From Luteimonas gilva (GTDB lineage: Bacteria > Pseudomonadota > Gammaproteobacteria > Xanthomonadales > Xanthomonadaceae): DNA of 64,000 nt. Below are positions 27,205 through 38,040 of this stretch, one piece after another. The stretch's first letter is position 1. Every line of letters begins with the position of its first letter. The DNA lies in the NCBI RefSeq assembly GCF_005239095.1, contig NZ_SZUA01000001.1:1593049-1657048 (forward strand), read 5' to 3'. The position numbers and the translations under genes are program-made. The notes under the pieces are model-generated. The model saw only the letters and a program-made list of their open reading frames with translations, was not told where the DNA came from and searched no databases.

Positions 27205-30200
27205 ATGACCGCAATTAATTCAGCGGAACTACAGAGACTTAAAGCTGTGGTGCAGGCTGTCGACACCAGGGTCTTTGAGCATTTGGTTGCGGGCCTCATC
27301 GGAGAGCTGATCGGAACGAGCCTCGCCGTTGCCAAGCCTGGCTTTCAGCACGGCGCTGATGCGGGAACGACAGGACGCCAACAGCGTTACCTACGCATCG
27401 AATGCAAACGCTATCAGGACAACACCGGGCTGAACGATCGGGAGCTACTCGGCGAAATGGATCAGGCGTTCGCCCAGGATCCGGCCTTAGAAGCTTGGGT
27501 CTTGGCAGCCACCCGCGAAGTCCCGGAGCAACTAGAGAAAGCCCTTTCTCGCAAAGGCGACGGGCAGGGCGTGCCCGTGCTGATCATTGATTGGAAGTCT
27601 CACGAAACGCCGACCCTAGCCGCGCTCTTAGCGTCCAGTCCCACCATCGTGGACGATTTGTTAGGCCACGAGGCCGCAGCGATCGCCGCTGCCCTACAGC
27701 CGCTCGCGGCGTCTCAGATCGAGCGGCTGCGTCGGGATTTGGCCAGTTGGCAGATAGGTACCGCTAACCTTCGACGACGGGCCTGGGAACGCCTGGAAGC
27801 AATCTGGGATGACCCGCGTCAATCACAATCACATTTCGGCCAAGTGGTTTCCGGCGGCGCAAAGAAGTTAATCCACCGAACCAATCTGCTTCAATCGATC
27901 GACGATTGGTGGAAGTCGCCGCCGGGCATTGGCGCGCCTCTCTGCGCTGTTGGGTTTTTCGGTGTCGGCAAGACTTGGGTGGTCGCCGATTGGCTGATTC
28001 GCAACAAGGATTCGTTGCCCACCACCTTGCTTGTGCCTGCGTCCGCCGTGTCGAGTGGGTTCAGCTCCGTCTACGCACTCAAGACCTTTCTCGCCCAACG
28101 TCTCCAGGAGCTGATGCAGGTGCGGGATGTCGAGCATTGGCGCAATCGCCTAGATCGCATACTTCTTCGCCCCGAAGAGGAAGGCTGTGCTCTACTCATC
28201 GTATTCGACGGACTGAACCAGCAACCCGGGGTAGATTGGGCTGGCTTGTTGAGCATGCTTCAGAGCGATGAGTTTCGTGGTCGTATCCGTGTCATCGCAA
28301 CCACCCGATCGCACCACTTCGAAACACGTCTCCAGAAACTCCGCCGGCTCCTCGACCGAGCGGTGGAAGTCGAAGTCAACGTGTACGACGCTCTCCCTGC
28401 AGGCGAGCTTGACCAGATGCTCGGCCTGAACGCGCTCACGCGCAGCGATCTGCATCCCGATCTGATTCAACTTGCGCAAAATCCCCGCCTATTCGATCTG
28501 GTAATCCGCTTTCGCGGGCGACTGGTCGATGGTGGAGGTGTAACTCTTCATCGCTTACTCTGGGAGTACGGACGCGACACAGCCGGGCAGATAATGAACC
28601 GTGTCTTCTCGGAACGGGAGTGGGAGGAGTGGTTACAAACCACGGCACGTTCGTTACGGGGCGGCATCCGAACCTATACGACACAAGAGCTCAGCACCTT
28701 AGCCGCGCGGCCTGACCTCAATACCACTGAGGTATATCAGCGCCTAAGCGAGATTATCGACACCCCCTTTGTCCAAGCGCGCGCCGATCAAACGCTGGAG
28801 CTGTCGCCCGACCTAGTAGCACACGCCCTTGGCGCGATGGCCGTCTCGCTGCTCACGTCCGCTCCGACGAAAGATCGAGGCGCCATGGAATCAACGCTTG
28901 CCCAATGGCTCGATCCGATTAGCGGGCTCGATCAGCGTGCCCAGATCCTTAGGGCGGCCGTCGCGATCGCGCTAGAGTCCGGCGCGCCGCGGCTCTTGCA
29001 CGGCGTCTTAACTGCCGCGTGGCTCCAAACCCAGAATCTTGCAGAAGTCCACCTTCGTGACATCCATGCCTTGGCTCCCGAAATATCCGAGGCGCTGTTG
29101 GACACGATCGAAATGTCGCATCGACACACACATGCTGCCAGCCAGGAAATCGCGGTTGCCGCGCTTCGAAGCGTCGATCGAAATAATCCAACGGTGCGAC
29201 AGGTAGTGCTTAAGCGGGCCGAGCATTGGCTGCGTGTAATCTCCCGTGATGTTGAGCCACGATCCACACCTAACGCAGAGGCCGAACGCTCTCGCCGTGA
29301 TCGTCTAATAGGTCGTATCGGGGTTGACGTTGCGGGAGAACGCCAACTACTTGGCGAGTCGATGGAGCTGGTCGATCGCGATGACACGATGTTGGCGGAG
29401 CACCTTCCAGGGCTACTCGAGGGCTATCCGTTATTGGGGGCGTTGCCGGCTTTGCGAATCGCAGCCATATCCGCAGCAGTGAGTTTAAACCATCTGGGGT
29501 GGAACCAGTTGCGATGGACATGCCTGCTCAATCCCATCGACCCACACGAAGTTGCTGAAGCCGCGCGGCAAGCTGCAACCGAAATGATGAGTCGGGTGCC
29601 AGAACCGAGCGTACATCCGCACCTGAACGCTCGGGTAGCAGAACTCCTACTGCGCATCCCAGGAACACGCCAGGATGACGAGTCAGCGGCAGCGATAGAA
29701 GTAGGATTTATGGGACGACCCGATTACGAGGCCGATTACCTATCGAATCCTAGTACAAGCTTTTACGCCCTGGAACGTCGTCACGCCTCGGCAGCTTTAA
29801 CCGATACGTCGCTCAACTTGCGCTATCGAGCTCAGCGCTGTGAAACCCTGTGGGCAGATCCAACCTTTGAACCACCCGCGGCGTTCTGCGAGGAGGTCGC
29901 TGCTTTTGCCGATAATCTATCCGTCGAGCGCTTGTTTACTGGGCGCTATCTCACCGCTGACGACCACGAGTTTGATCAGTTCCAGGCGGTACTAGCTCGC
30001 TGCGCGCCGAAACAACTTGCTGATTTGCGCAGGCGCCTGGCCCGTGATCCTGCCACGCAAGCCAGCCGTGCCGCTCGCTCTTGGCAGATCAATCAAGCGC
30101 TGTTGATCTATGGTGCGGATGAAGCGGCCGGTGCCCGGGCTGCCCGGACCTTGGGGCGAGAGTTGCGGGATGGCGACGAAACTGTCGCGGCTTCCGAACT

Positions 30201-31842
30201 ATTACGCCCGGAACTAGCTAGACTTGATGCACTAACCCAAGCCATCACTGTGATCGAGGCTGCATTACCACATATCCCTACGGCTTTGATCGACGCTTTG
30301 CCGGCGCTTACGACTGAACAGGTAGATGAGCTCATACGACGCTTTCAGCACGGCACGCCTGAGCAACAGCGGGATCTTGCCGTTCTGCTTGCCGCAGACC
30401 CGCCACTGCTCAGCGACTTCGCTTGGGAGTGGGTCTCGACATTAACGACTTCCGAGGATCCGATCGACGTGCGAATAGGGCATATCGTGCTCGTGCGCAC
30501 CGACGCAAAACGGTTGGGCCGGGATCTTGATAGCCAAGGATGGCGGTTCACGGCCGAGCTAGATACCTTTTCAGCGCACTATGCATCCGGCGCCCTATTT
30601 GAGGCGACGGTTGGAGTCCCCTTTGAGCAAGTTGCTGTTCGACTGGCGCCCTGGCGCCTGCTCGAGGCCGTCCGCCATCGAGGAGGCGACGCCGCGGAGA
30701 CGCGCCTGGCTGTCGAGATCCTGGATTCGGTTCTTACTGGGGGCCCGGCTCAACCACTCGACATGGCGGGGCAACTTGGAGTTCGTCGTAAAGCTGGTTC
30801 AACAGATCCGTCCTGGTATTCCGTTGAACCGCTGCCGCATGATAACCCCCACTCGCTTGAGGCCATGCGTGACATTCTTGATGATGACGCACGTCTTGCG
30901 GCACGAGACCGCGTCAGCGAAGTAGTCCGTCAGCAGATCGAAAAAGTCCGGCGAGAAGGTGCCAGCCTTTTTCTTGAGTTTGTAACCCCTGAGGACGGCT
31001 TAGCGCTCTGCAGGCACGCCCCAGAGGTTATGGAGCGGTGGCTGGATGGTCACGATTCGTTGAGCCCACAGTTCATCCGGCGGGTGACCCAAGCCGAGGG
31101 CCTCTTTCTCGCTCTTTGTGAGGCCCTGCTCATTATCGCACCCGAGCGGGGAGTGCGCCTTTGGAAGTCACTTCGCCTAGCAATTCGAACACGCATCACG
31201 GGTCCTGCTGATCTGCCCGAGCTGTTGCACGTTATCTTTCGGGCTCCGACCTCGCCGCCCGTGCTTGAGGCGCGTAGAGAGTTGTTCGACCTGACAACAA
31301 CCAACAGCGATGCGGATCTATATGAGGTGGCGCTGGTTGCAATCCTCAATCATCAGACCGATTGGCTTGAATCTCAGATGGCAAGCGACACGACTTCGGA
31401 TTTGCCTTGGCGCCAGCAACGTGCGGCGGTTCTCTCGGGTTTCACAATCAACAACGAACTATCCATTGCGGAAGCCTGGCCCGAAGGCCCATCGAAATCA
31501 TGGGCCGAGGAAGTCGGCCGCCAATCCGCGCGCGCGCGGTACTTTGAGGCATGCGCACGCCACTGGTGGACTGAGTACTGGCGGCTTGAGAACCTGGACG
31601 AAGCCTACGCTGCCTGGGTGCTGTTCGGACACTTCGCGGACAGACGAGCACTTTCCTGGATGGGGCCCATCGCAGAGCAATCTCCAAATTCAGCGTCATT
31701 AAAAGAGACCAAGCGACGCCACTGGCAAGCGAACCGTCTCAGCCTAAAGCATGGGGCAGAGGAGAGTAAATTGCAGTTGGGCCGAAAGTTCCTCCGCCGG
31801 AGGATCGAGGCAAAGGTATGGCCATGGCGCGAGCGCTCGTAG
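27205..31842 (+). CDS. Mrr-like nuclease + STAND-type P-loop NTPase, Avs-like (1545 aa)
   Basis: Residues ~20-110 carry a PD-(D/E)xK nuclease signature: FEHLVAGLIGEL, then GADAG (D52) and RYLRIECKRY (E66, K68). An NTPase follows with P-loop GFFGVGKTW (K256, T257) and Walker B ALLIVFDGLNQ (D335). The remaining ~1100 residues are helical and repeat-like with no recognisable motif, as expected for a sensor region. Nuclease-STAND-large sensor is the layout of Avs antiviral proteins and related conflict systems, which bind a phage protein and then activate the effector. ATG 27205 follows AGGGG by 6 bases. It is the first island gene and monocistronic. Avs-type function is inference; the motifs are seen. 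Confidence 0.75.
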   Translation: MTAINSAELQRLKAVVQAVDTRVFEHLVAGLIGELIGTSLAVAKPGFQHGADAGTTGRQQRYLRIECKRYQDNTGLNDRELLGEMDQAFAQDPALEAWVLAATREVPEQLEKALSRKGDGQGVPVLIIDWKSHETPTLAALLASSPTIVDDLLGHEAAAIAAALQPLAASQIERLRRDLASWQIGTANLRRRAWERLEAIWDDPRQSQSHFGQVVSGGAKKLIHRTNLLQSIDDWWKSPPGIGAPLCAVGFFGVGKTWVVADWLIRNKDSLPTTLLVPASAVSSGFSSVYALKTFLAQRLQELMQVRDVEHWRNRLDRILLRPEEEGCALLIVFDGLNQQPGVDWAGLLSMLQSDEFRGRIRVIATTRSHHFETRLQKLRRLLDRAVEVEVNVYDALPAGELDQMLGLNALTRSDLHPDLIQLAQNPRLFDLVIRFRGRLVDGGGVTLHRLLWEYGRDTAGQIMNRVFSEREWEEWLQTTARSLRGGIRTYTTQELSTLAARPDLNTTEVYQRLSEIIDTPFVQARADQTLELSPDLVAHALGAMAVSLLTSAPTKDRGAMESTLAQWLDPISGLDQRAQILRAAVAIALESGAPRLLHGVLTAAWLQTQNLAEVHLRDIHALAPEISEALLDTIEMSHRHTHAASQEIAVAALRSVDRNNPTVRQVVLKRAEHWLRVISRDVEPRSTPNAEAERSRRDRLIGRIGVDVAGERQLLGESMELVDRDDTMLAEHLPGLLEGYPLLGALPALRIAAISAAVSLNHLGWNQLRWTCLLNPIDPHEVAEAARQAATEMMSRVPEPSVHPHLNARVAELLLRIPGTRQDDESAAAIEVGFMGRPDYEADYLSNPSTSFYALERRHASAALTDTSLNLRYRAQRCETLWADPTFEPPAAFCEEVAAFADNLSVERLFTGRYLTADDHEFDQFQAVLARCAPKQLADLRRRLARDPATQASRAARSWQINQALLIYGADEAAGARAARTLGRELRDGDETVAASELLRPELARLDALTQAITVIEAALPHIPTALIDALPALTTEQVDELIRRFQHGTPEQQRDLAVLLAADPPLLSDFAWEWVSTLTTSEDPIDVRIGHIVLVRTDAKRLGRDLDSQGWRFTAELDTFSAHYASGALFEATVGVPFEQVAVRLAPWRLLEAVRHRGGDAAETRLAVEILDSVLTGGPAQPLDMAGQLGVRRKAGSTDPSWYSVEPLPHDNPHSLEAMRDILDDDARLAARDRVSEVVRQQIEKVRREGASLFLEFVTPEDGLALCRHAPEVMERWLDGHDSLSPQFIRRVTQAEGLFLALCEALLIIAPERGVRLWKSLRLAIRTRITGPADLPELLHVIFRAPTSPPVLEARRELFDLTTTNSDADLYEVALVAILNHQTDWLESQMASDTTSDLPWRQQRAAVLSGFTINNELSIAEAWPEGPSKSWAEEVGRQSARARYFEACARHWWTEYWRLENLDEAYAAWVLFGHFADRRALSWMGPIAEQSPNSASLKETKRRHWQANRLSLKHGAEESKLQLGRKFLRRRIEAKVWPWRERS

Positions 31843-32425
31843 TCCGGCGCACCAACAGCCTTACCTTGCAGCTCGCCGTAGCTAGATACGAATTTCGGCC
31901 GCTCATGTCATTGCCCCCTTACGAGGGTTGAGACAAGGAATTGCTCGAGCTGCTTAGCACTCTTAGCGCGCCTAAGAAAGCGAGCCTGGCGAATTAGACC
32001 CAGGACCGAATAGCACTCCTAGCATAGCCAAAGCCATCCTTGGTTAGCTCCTTAGTCGAGTTTCTTTCGACACCGAGTACCTTGCGGATAAGCGCCTAGG
32101 GCGACCAGTCCAACGGCAATAGGCTGCCAGATGACTTAGCTAACTGCACTCCGTAGCTCTCCTGAATAAGAAAATTCTTACTTGCAGTTCCGAGGTCGCC
32201 GATCCATTTCAGCAGGAGCACTGCTGAGCTTTCACGTGAAAAATGCACGACACGCCTCTGGCGGAAATGACAGTCCATTCGTGGACTGACGCATGAGCAC
32301 CCTCCTCTCCTGGCTATATGCTTGGGGATAGGGCCTAACCCCCAAAATCCCTTCGTCGGCCTTCGCTGGCCGAAGCGTGGGTATTTGGATCTAATTAACG
32401 GCCGCGACAGCAACGGAGATGAGGT
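31843..32425. other. Intergenic region between the two large defence-like genes
   Basis: 583 bp without a supported gene. The only ORF of note (minus, 32096-32413) lacks a ribosome-binding site and recognisable composition. An imperfect dyad (CTTCG-GGCC...GGCCGAAG, about 32353-32378) precedes the 838-aa gene. The upstream part is AT-richer and may hold a decayed gene, but nothing can be identified. Confidence 0.4.
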
Positions 32426-34942
32426 ATGCGCTGGAACCGTCCGTCCTCACTAGGAAAGACAGTCGAGGTTACGGCGTCTTCCCGCCCAATCAAAGTTGCG
32501 TATCTGGTGCCACTCGATGATTTGGAGGAGGCCCACCTGATTCTAGACGCCGTCTTCTATGAATCGTATACGCGTTGGGCAGGCGTCTACACCCTGATTG
32601 TTCCTATATCGGGCGGTCGCTTTTTGGACGAATCCTTCCGATCGTGGCTAGACCACTTCGACCCGGATTACCTCTATGCTTATTCAACGCTAGAAAGCTC
32701 GACGATAGCGGACATCGATCGTTTGTCTTGTCCTATCGCGTTTCTGAAGCACCGAATACAAGAACGCGACGACGCTGCGAGAAAGTGGCGAGCATATCTT
32801 CCCCGTTGGGACCACCACTTCAAGTCGATCTCATCACTCAGCACTGTTCAAAGCCCCGCGCTGCGTGTTCCACCTCGTCGCGATGAGCTACCCACAGAAT
32901 TGACGATATTCAGTCAGTACAGCATGTCCCCGCTAAACCGAGTACTAGCAGATAACTTCGGCGTTAGCTTTGACCTTCTTGCAAGCACGCATGGCACTCC
33001 CGGGCTCTTTCGGACACTTTGTCTGGTTCCGACAGACCTCCCCGAAAACCACATCGCCGGGAGTGATCGCTGCACCTCCCTACTGGAGGCCTTCAAGGCC
33101 ATTACTGACCACCAGGCAACGCCGATCTCGCAACTCGCAATGGCCCATAGCGACGGTGCCGCGAGTGTAGAGGCTTCCGCCTGGACTTCCTCGTTTCGCA
33201 TATTCGTCGGAAGCTCGCCTCTCGACAGGGTTAACTTTTGGAACTGTCGTCATCTAAAGGATGGTTGGACTCGAACAACCAACGCACTAGTTCTCGACGA
33301 ATCCTTCTTTAATGACGATCTCCTCGTCCGACAGCTCGGTCAGTACCTTAACAAGAACAACTTCTTGGGCGGGAACGGCGGGCCACATCACGCCTCACTG
33401 CACAGCGCAAGCCTCAGCGTTGAGGTGCTCAGAGCGTTGCGGGACATGCTGCAACAGGTAACTTGGAACTCGGTAGCAGTAGGCGCTTCTCCCGAAACAC
33501 TAGCCGTACCAAGTCAACAAGATCTAAAACACAATCTTCACCGCACTGTTCAAGACACCGTAAGTCTCAAGATCAACGAGGATTTCACCAAGGTCAGGGC
33601 CGACGCGCCAGCGCATCTCGCCTACCTGGCACCGCAATTTAGGGGCGCGGGTCGCGGCCAATGGGTAATTGAACTCAATGTCGACCGTCATAACAACCTC
33701 TCCAAATACAGCAACGTCATCGACAAATGGCAACTCCCGCGGCGAAGAAAAATTTCACGCGCATTTACCGAACGTTCTTCAAGGCCCACCAGGCAGGGAG
33801 CACTCGCCTTGTTACCCTTGAACGACAGCTTCCCCTTTGGCGGCCGGCCGGTCGTTGAACACTACCACTACGAACTTTCCCTGCCTTCGGACGAGACGTT
33901 CTTCCGACACCTGGCGCTGGACGCATTCTCGTATCCCGACGACGACCTACGATCCGGCCTTGAAAAGTACGGCTATGCTGACTTAGCCGTCTCGGATAAA
34001 GGGCAAAACCTTCGCGGCATCATTGCAATGTTTGACCACCTATCAACTGCAGCGAACATTCTTGCAAACGCCTTCTGGCGCAAAGTGCTTAATGCGGCAA
34101 CGGAGGACACAGCCAGACCTCGCACATTCAAGCGCGATAAGCTTCTTAGCTTGATTCGAGATGACAAGAATTCGGTTGAACGTGTCAAGCGGGAACAAAG
34201 ATGCCAAAACATCGGGGAAGCCAAGAAGTATCTTGAGGCCGGGTTATTCGATACTTTGGAGCACCTAGTTAGAGCGAATGTGTTCTTTCAGGTCGCAAAT
34301 TGGCGATGTATTTACTGCGGTCACTCAAATTCTCGAACGTTCGACAAGATGCAGATTAGGAACGAGTGCGAAATCTGTGCGACCGACTACATGGCGCCGA
34401 TAGACCTGGAATGGCATTTCGAGCTCAACGACTTCGTACATCGTTCTCTGAAGCGTCATGCTGGGCTTCCCGTGCTTTGGACACTGGGCTTTCTGCTAGA
34501 TCGCCTGCACTCGGATTCCTTCCTGTACTTGCCTGAAGTTGACCTTTTCTTGAGCCACGAAGGAAACGATAAGGTTGAGCTAGACATTCTGTGTGTATTA
34601 GGCCGCAAGTTCTACGCGGTCGAGGTCAAACGTAGCGCAACCACCTTTCTTAACGCCTTAGACGCTGCAGACAAGTTTTGTGCGAATGTTATTCGACTTC
34701 GTCCCGATGTTGCAGTGCTGTCCTTCCAGCAGCTTTGCGAAGCTGGCGTGGATGAAGCCGCTACAAGGGAGCGATTGGTGGCTACTGCTAAAGAGATTCG
34801 CGAGCGGATCGCGCCCTGGATAGGGCTCGAAGTGCTTATCGCCAATGACTTTCCGGAGTTCAATGAAGTTCCAGCCGATCTTGGTTGGAGGGGCTCTCGT
34901 GTAGGAAGACTTGATTGGGAACATTCTCGATCTGGTCGATAG
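32426..34942 (+). CDS. Unrecognised protein with zinc ribbon and C-terminal PD-(D/E)xK nuclease motif (838 aa)
   Basis: I do not recognise the full-length family. Residues ~22-115 (IKVAYLVPLDDLEEAHLILDAVF...FDPDYLYAYSTL) look like a Rossmann-type alpha/beta domain. A long middle region follows. At 627-650 there is a four-cysteine zinc ribbon (CIYCGHS...CEICATDY). Then comes a restriction-endonuclease-like domain: LDILCVLGRKFYAVEVKRS with D720, E733 and K735. The ATG at 32426 has GGAG seven bases upstream. The gene converges on dnaE2 with a 20-bp gap, is separated from the STAND gene by 583 bp, and is AT-rich for this genome. An anti-phage nuclease is inferred from domain content and island context only. 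Confidence 0.65.
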   Translation: MRWNRPSSLGKTVEVTASSRPIKVAYLVPLDDLEEAHLILDAVFYESYTRWAGVYTLIVPISGGRFLDESFRSWLDHFDPDYLYAYSTLESSTIADIDRLSCPIAFLKHRIQERDDAARKWRAYLPRWDHHFKSISSLSTVQSPALRVPPRRDELPTELTIFSQYSMSPLNRVLADNFGVSFDLLASTHGTPGLFRTLCLVPTDLPENHIAGSDRCTSLLEAFKAITDHQATPISQLAMAHSDGAASVEASAWTSSFRIFVGSSPLDRVNFWNCRHLKDGWTRTTNALVLDESFFNDDLLVRQLGQYLNKNNFLGGNGGPHHASLHSASLSVEVLRALRDMLQQVTWNSVAVGASPETLAVPSQQDLKHNLHRTVQDTVSLKINEDFTKVRADAPAHLAYLAPQFRGAGRGQWVIELNVDRHNNLSKYSNVIDKWQLPRRRKISRAFTERSSRPTRQGALALLPLNDSFPFGGRPVVEHYHYELSLPSDETFFRHLALDAFSYPDDDLRSGLEKYGYADLAVSDKGQNLRGIIAMFDHLSTAANILANAFWRKVLNAATEDTARPRTFKRDKLLSLIRDDKNSVERVKREQRCQNIGEAKKYLEAGLFDTLEHLVRANVFFQVANWRCIYCGHSNSRTFDKMQIRNECEICATDYMAPIDLEWHFELNDFVHRSLKRHAGLPVLWTLGFLLDRLHSDSFLYLPEVDLFLSHEGNDKVELDILCVLGRKFYAVEVKRSATTFLNALDAADKFCANVIRLRPDVAVLSFQQLCEAGVDEAATRERLVATAKEIRERIAPWIGLEVLIANDFPEFNEVPADLGWRGSRVGRLDWEHSRSGR

Positions 34943-34962
34943 CCATGCGAGAAGCTATCGTA

Positions 34963-37900
34963 TTAATGGAAATCTCGGCTTCGAGCATCCAGTCTACCCA
35001 AGAGCTCCGAAAGGTCATGCAGTTTGGCCGCCACTAGATTCCCTACCCCATCGGCCATCTCCCAAATGCCGTCCACGACCAGCAGTCGAGAACCCAAGAG
35101 TTCCTTACGCTGCCGATTACCCAAGTCTTGCCAGACGATGACCTGCACTACCCCCGTCTCATCTTCCAAGGTCAAGAAGGTCGTCCCATGGGCGGTGGCC
35201 GGGCGCTGACGAAGCGTCACCAAACCTGCGACCCGGACACGCGCGCCATTGCGACGGACCATTACTTCCCGGCTCATGAGGCAGCGTTGACGCTTAAGCT
35301 TCGCGCGGACCAAAGACACAGGATGCGGCCCCAGCGTGAGCCCTACTGACGCGTAATCCGACAGCAGGTCTTCGCCCGGGGTCGGCACTGGAAGTTCCAC
35401 ACGGGTCTCCTGCGGGCTGCCTTGCCGCAGTGGGCTTTGATGCTCTACACCTGCGACCGACCAGCGAGCCGCGTTACGGTGGCCAGCTAAGCTCGCCAAG
35501 GCGCCAGCCTCGACAAGGACTGAGCGTTCCCGATGATCTAACCCTGCCCGGTGGCACAAATCGGCTACATCCCAGAAGGGCGCCCTCGCGCGAGCAGATT
35601 CAATCCGCAGCGCGGCCGCTTCGGACATCCCACGGATCTCGCGTAGGCCCAATCGAAGGGCGGGCTGCTTCGCGAGGTCGGGCCCAGCTTCCAAGGTGTT
35701 GTTCCAGCCACTGACCGTCACATCGACCGGACGCACCTCGACCTCATGTCGGCGCAAGTCCTGGATGATCTGGCTAGACGAATAGAAGCCCATGGGCTGG
35801 GAATTGAGCAAGCCGCAGGCAAAGGCAGCGGGCTCATGGCACTTAAGCCAGCAACTGGTGTAGGTCAGTAAGGCGAAAGAGACCGCATGGCTCTCGGGAA
35901 AGCCGTAACCGGAAAACCCGATGATTTGCTGGAAAGTTTCTTCGGCGTAGGCCTGGGTGTAACCCTTGGCGAGCATGCCATTGATGATTTTCTCGCGATG
36001 GTGATCCATGGTGCCGTGGCGCTTCCAGGCCGCCATCGATCGGCGTAGTTGGTCGGCATCGCCGGCGGAGTAGCCCGCCGCCACGATCGCTACGCGCATC
36101 ACTTGTTCCTGGAACAGGGGCACCCCCATCGTGCGTTCGTAGATAGCTTTGATGTCTTCGTTGGGGTAAGTCGCAAATTCCTTGCCCTGTCGGCGCTGGA
36201 GGAAGGGGTGGACCATTTTTCCTTGGATCGGTCCCGGGCGAATGATCGCCACCTCAATAACTAAGTCGTAAAAGCAGCGAGGCTGCATCCGCGGCAGCAT
36301 GGACATCTGCGCTCGGCTTTCGATCTGAAAGACACCGATCGTGTCGGCCTTGCAGATCATGTCGTAGGTCGCTGGATCCTCGGACTGAATCGTGGCGGGC
36401 GTCAGGTCACGATTGCGATGCGCACGCAGCAGATCGAGTGTTTTGCGGATACAGGTCAGCATACCGAGCGCCAGACAGTCGACCTTGAGTAGCCCTAAGC
36501 TGTCTAGGTCGTCCTTGTCCCATTGGATGATGGTGCGATCCTCCATTGCTGCATTTTCGACGGGCACCAGCGTCGATAGGGGGGCGTCGGAAATGACGAA
36601 ACCGCCTACATGTTGGGAGAGATGCCGTGGGTGATCGAGCAACTCGGCGGTCAGCCCGATAACGCGTCGGATGATTGGCGCGGCAGGATCAAACCCTGCC
36701 TCGATCAGTTTGTCCTCGATCGGGTCTTCGCCTGACCACCAGCCGAAACAATGGGACAGCGCATCGACTTGGTCGGCCGGCAGCCCCAGGGCCTTGGCCA
36801 CATCGCGCACGGCGCTTTTGCCCCGATAGCAGATGACGGTCGCGGCCAGCGCCGCACGCTCGCGCCCGTAACGCTGGTAAATGTATTGGATGACCTCTTC
36901 GCGCCGCTCGTGTTCGAAGTCGATATCGATGTCCGGCGGCTCATTACGCTCCTTGGAAATGAACCGCTCCATAAGCATGTTCATGCGCATGGGATCGACC
37001 TCGGTGACGCCGATGGCAAAGCACACTGCCGAATTGGCCGCCGACCCTCTCCCCTGACAGAGGATGTTCTGGCTGCGGGCGAAGCGGACTAGGTCGTAAA
37101 CGGTTAAAAAGTAGGCTTCGTAGTTCAATGCCCGAATGAGATCGAGCTCATGCTCGATCTGGGCGCGAACCTTGTCCGAGATGCCCTCGGGCCAGCGCCA
37201 TTTAATCCCTTCCTCGGTCAGGTGACGTAGCCAGGAGGCGGGCGTATGGCCCTCGGGCACGATTTCGGCGGGATAGCGATAGCAAAGCTCGTTCAGGGAA
37301 AAACTACAGCGCTGCGCGATGCGAAGGGTTTCCTCCAGCAACGAGGGGGGATAGACCTTGGCCAGAAGGTCGCGTGTGCGTAGATGCCGCTCACCGTTAC
37401 GGAACAAATAGCCGCCAGCGGCACTGATGGTCCGGTTATGCCGGATCGCGGTCATGGTGTCCTGAAGCGCGCGCCGGCGCCGGATATCCATATGCACATC
37501 GCCGGCGGCCACCATCGGCAATCCCAGCTCGCAGGCCACCCCTTCCAAAGCCACCAAACGCTCGGCATCGTTGCCATCTCGGTGGAGCTCGACGGCCAGC
37601 CAACCGCGATCGCCAAACAAAGCTTTGAACCATGCACCGTGCTCACGCACGATTTGCGCCCCCGGCGCCCACAGCACCAAGGTGCCGGGCAAACCACCGG
37701 CCAAGTCGGCACGAGTGAGCCGATATTCGCCCTTTTCCGCCGCGCGGCGCCCGAGCGTTATCAGAGCGCACAACGCCTCATAACCTTCCTTGGTTTGAGC
37801 GAGTAACACCAGCTTGGGCCCATCGACCAATGTGATCTCGGTGCCGACGATCAGCTTCATCTCGTGACGCTTGGCCGCCTCATGCGCCCGGACGATGCCG

Positions 37901-38040
37901 GCCATCGAGCATTCATCGGTGATGGCCAGCGCGGTATAGCCGCAGGCCTTGGCACGCACGAAGAGCTCTTCGGCGTTGGCAGCACCGCGCTGGAACGAGA
38001 AATCACTCAGGCAATGGAGCTCGGCATACTCCGGGGTCAT
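34963..38040 (-). CDS. dnaE2: Error-prone DNA polymerase DnaE2 (ImuC)
   Basis: The 1025-aa C-family polymerase begins with a PHP domain ([30 protein letters not shown]). The palm carries the catalytic motif [21 protein letters not shown] plus [18 protein letters not shown], and [17 protein letters not shown] lies further on. A C-terminal OB-fold follows ([29 protein letters not shown]). DnaE2 is the SOS-induced translesion polymerase that works with ImuA and ImuB. Its ATG overlaps the imuB stop by 4 bp (ATGA), showing translational coupling. Length matches the family; no truncation. It is the last gene of lexA-imuA-imuB-dnaE2. Confidence 0.95.
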   Translation of the reverse strand: MTPEYAELHCLSDFSFQRGAANAEELFVRAKACGYTALAITDECSMAGIVRAHEAAKRHEMKLIVGTEITLVDGPKLVLLAQTKEGYEALCALITLGRRAAEKGEYRLTRADLAGGLPGTLVLWAPGAQIVREHGAWFKALFGDRGWLAVELHRDGNDAERLVALEGVACELGLPMVAAGDVHMDIRRRRALQDTMTAIRHNRTISAAGGYLFRNGERHLRTRDLLAKVYPPSLLEETLRIAQRCSFSLNELCYRYPAEIVPEGHTPASWLRHLTEEGIKWRWPEGISDKVRAQIEHELDLIRALNYEAYFLTVYDLVRFARSQNILCQGRGSAANSAVCFAIGVTEVDPMRMNMLMERFISKERNEPPDIDIDFEHERREEVIQYIYQRYGRERAALAATVICYRGKSAVRDVAKALGLPADQVDALSHCFGWWSGEDPIEDKLIEAGFDPAAPIIRRVIGLTAELLDHPRHLSQHVGGFVISDAPLSTLVPVENAAMEDRTIIQWDKDDLDSLGLLKVDCLALGMLTCIRKTLDLLRAHRNRDLTPATIQSEDPATYDMICKADTIGVFQIESRAQMSMLPRMQPRCFYDLVIEVAIIRPGPIQGKMVHPFLQRRQGKEFATYPNEDIKAIYERTMGVPLFQEQVMRVAIVAAGYSAGDADQLRRSMAAWKRHGTMDHHREKIINGMLAKGYTQAYAEETFQQIIGFSGYGFPESHAVSFALLTYTSCWLKCHEPAAFACGLLNSQPMGFYSSSQIIQDLRRHEVEVRPVDVTVSGWNNTLEAGPDLAKQPALRLGLREIRGMSEAAALRIESARARAPFWDVADLCHRAGLDHRERSVLVEAGALASLAGHRNAARWSVAGVEHQSPLRQGSPQETRVELPVPTPGEDLLSDYASVGLTLGPHPVSLVRAKLKRQRCLMSREVMVRRNGARVRVAGLVTLRQRPATAHGTTFLTLEDETGVVQVIVWQDLGNRQRKELLGSRLLVVDGIWEMADGVGNLVAAKLHDLSELLGRLDARSRDFH

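Noticed and set aside
32096-32413. A 105-aa minus-strand ORF between the two large defence-like genes
   Set aside because: No ribosome-binding site, no family resemblance, and it spans dyad sequences likely to be the upstream region of the 838-aa gene.
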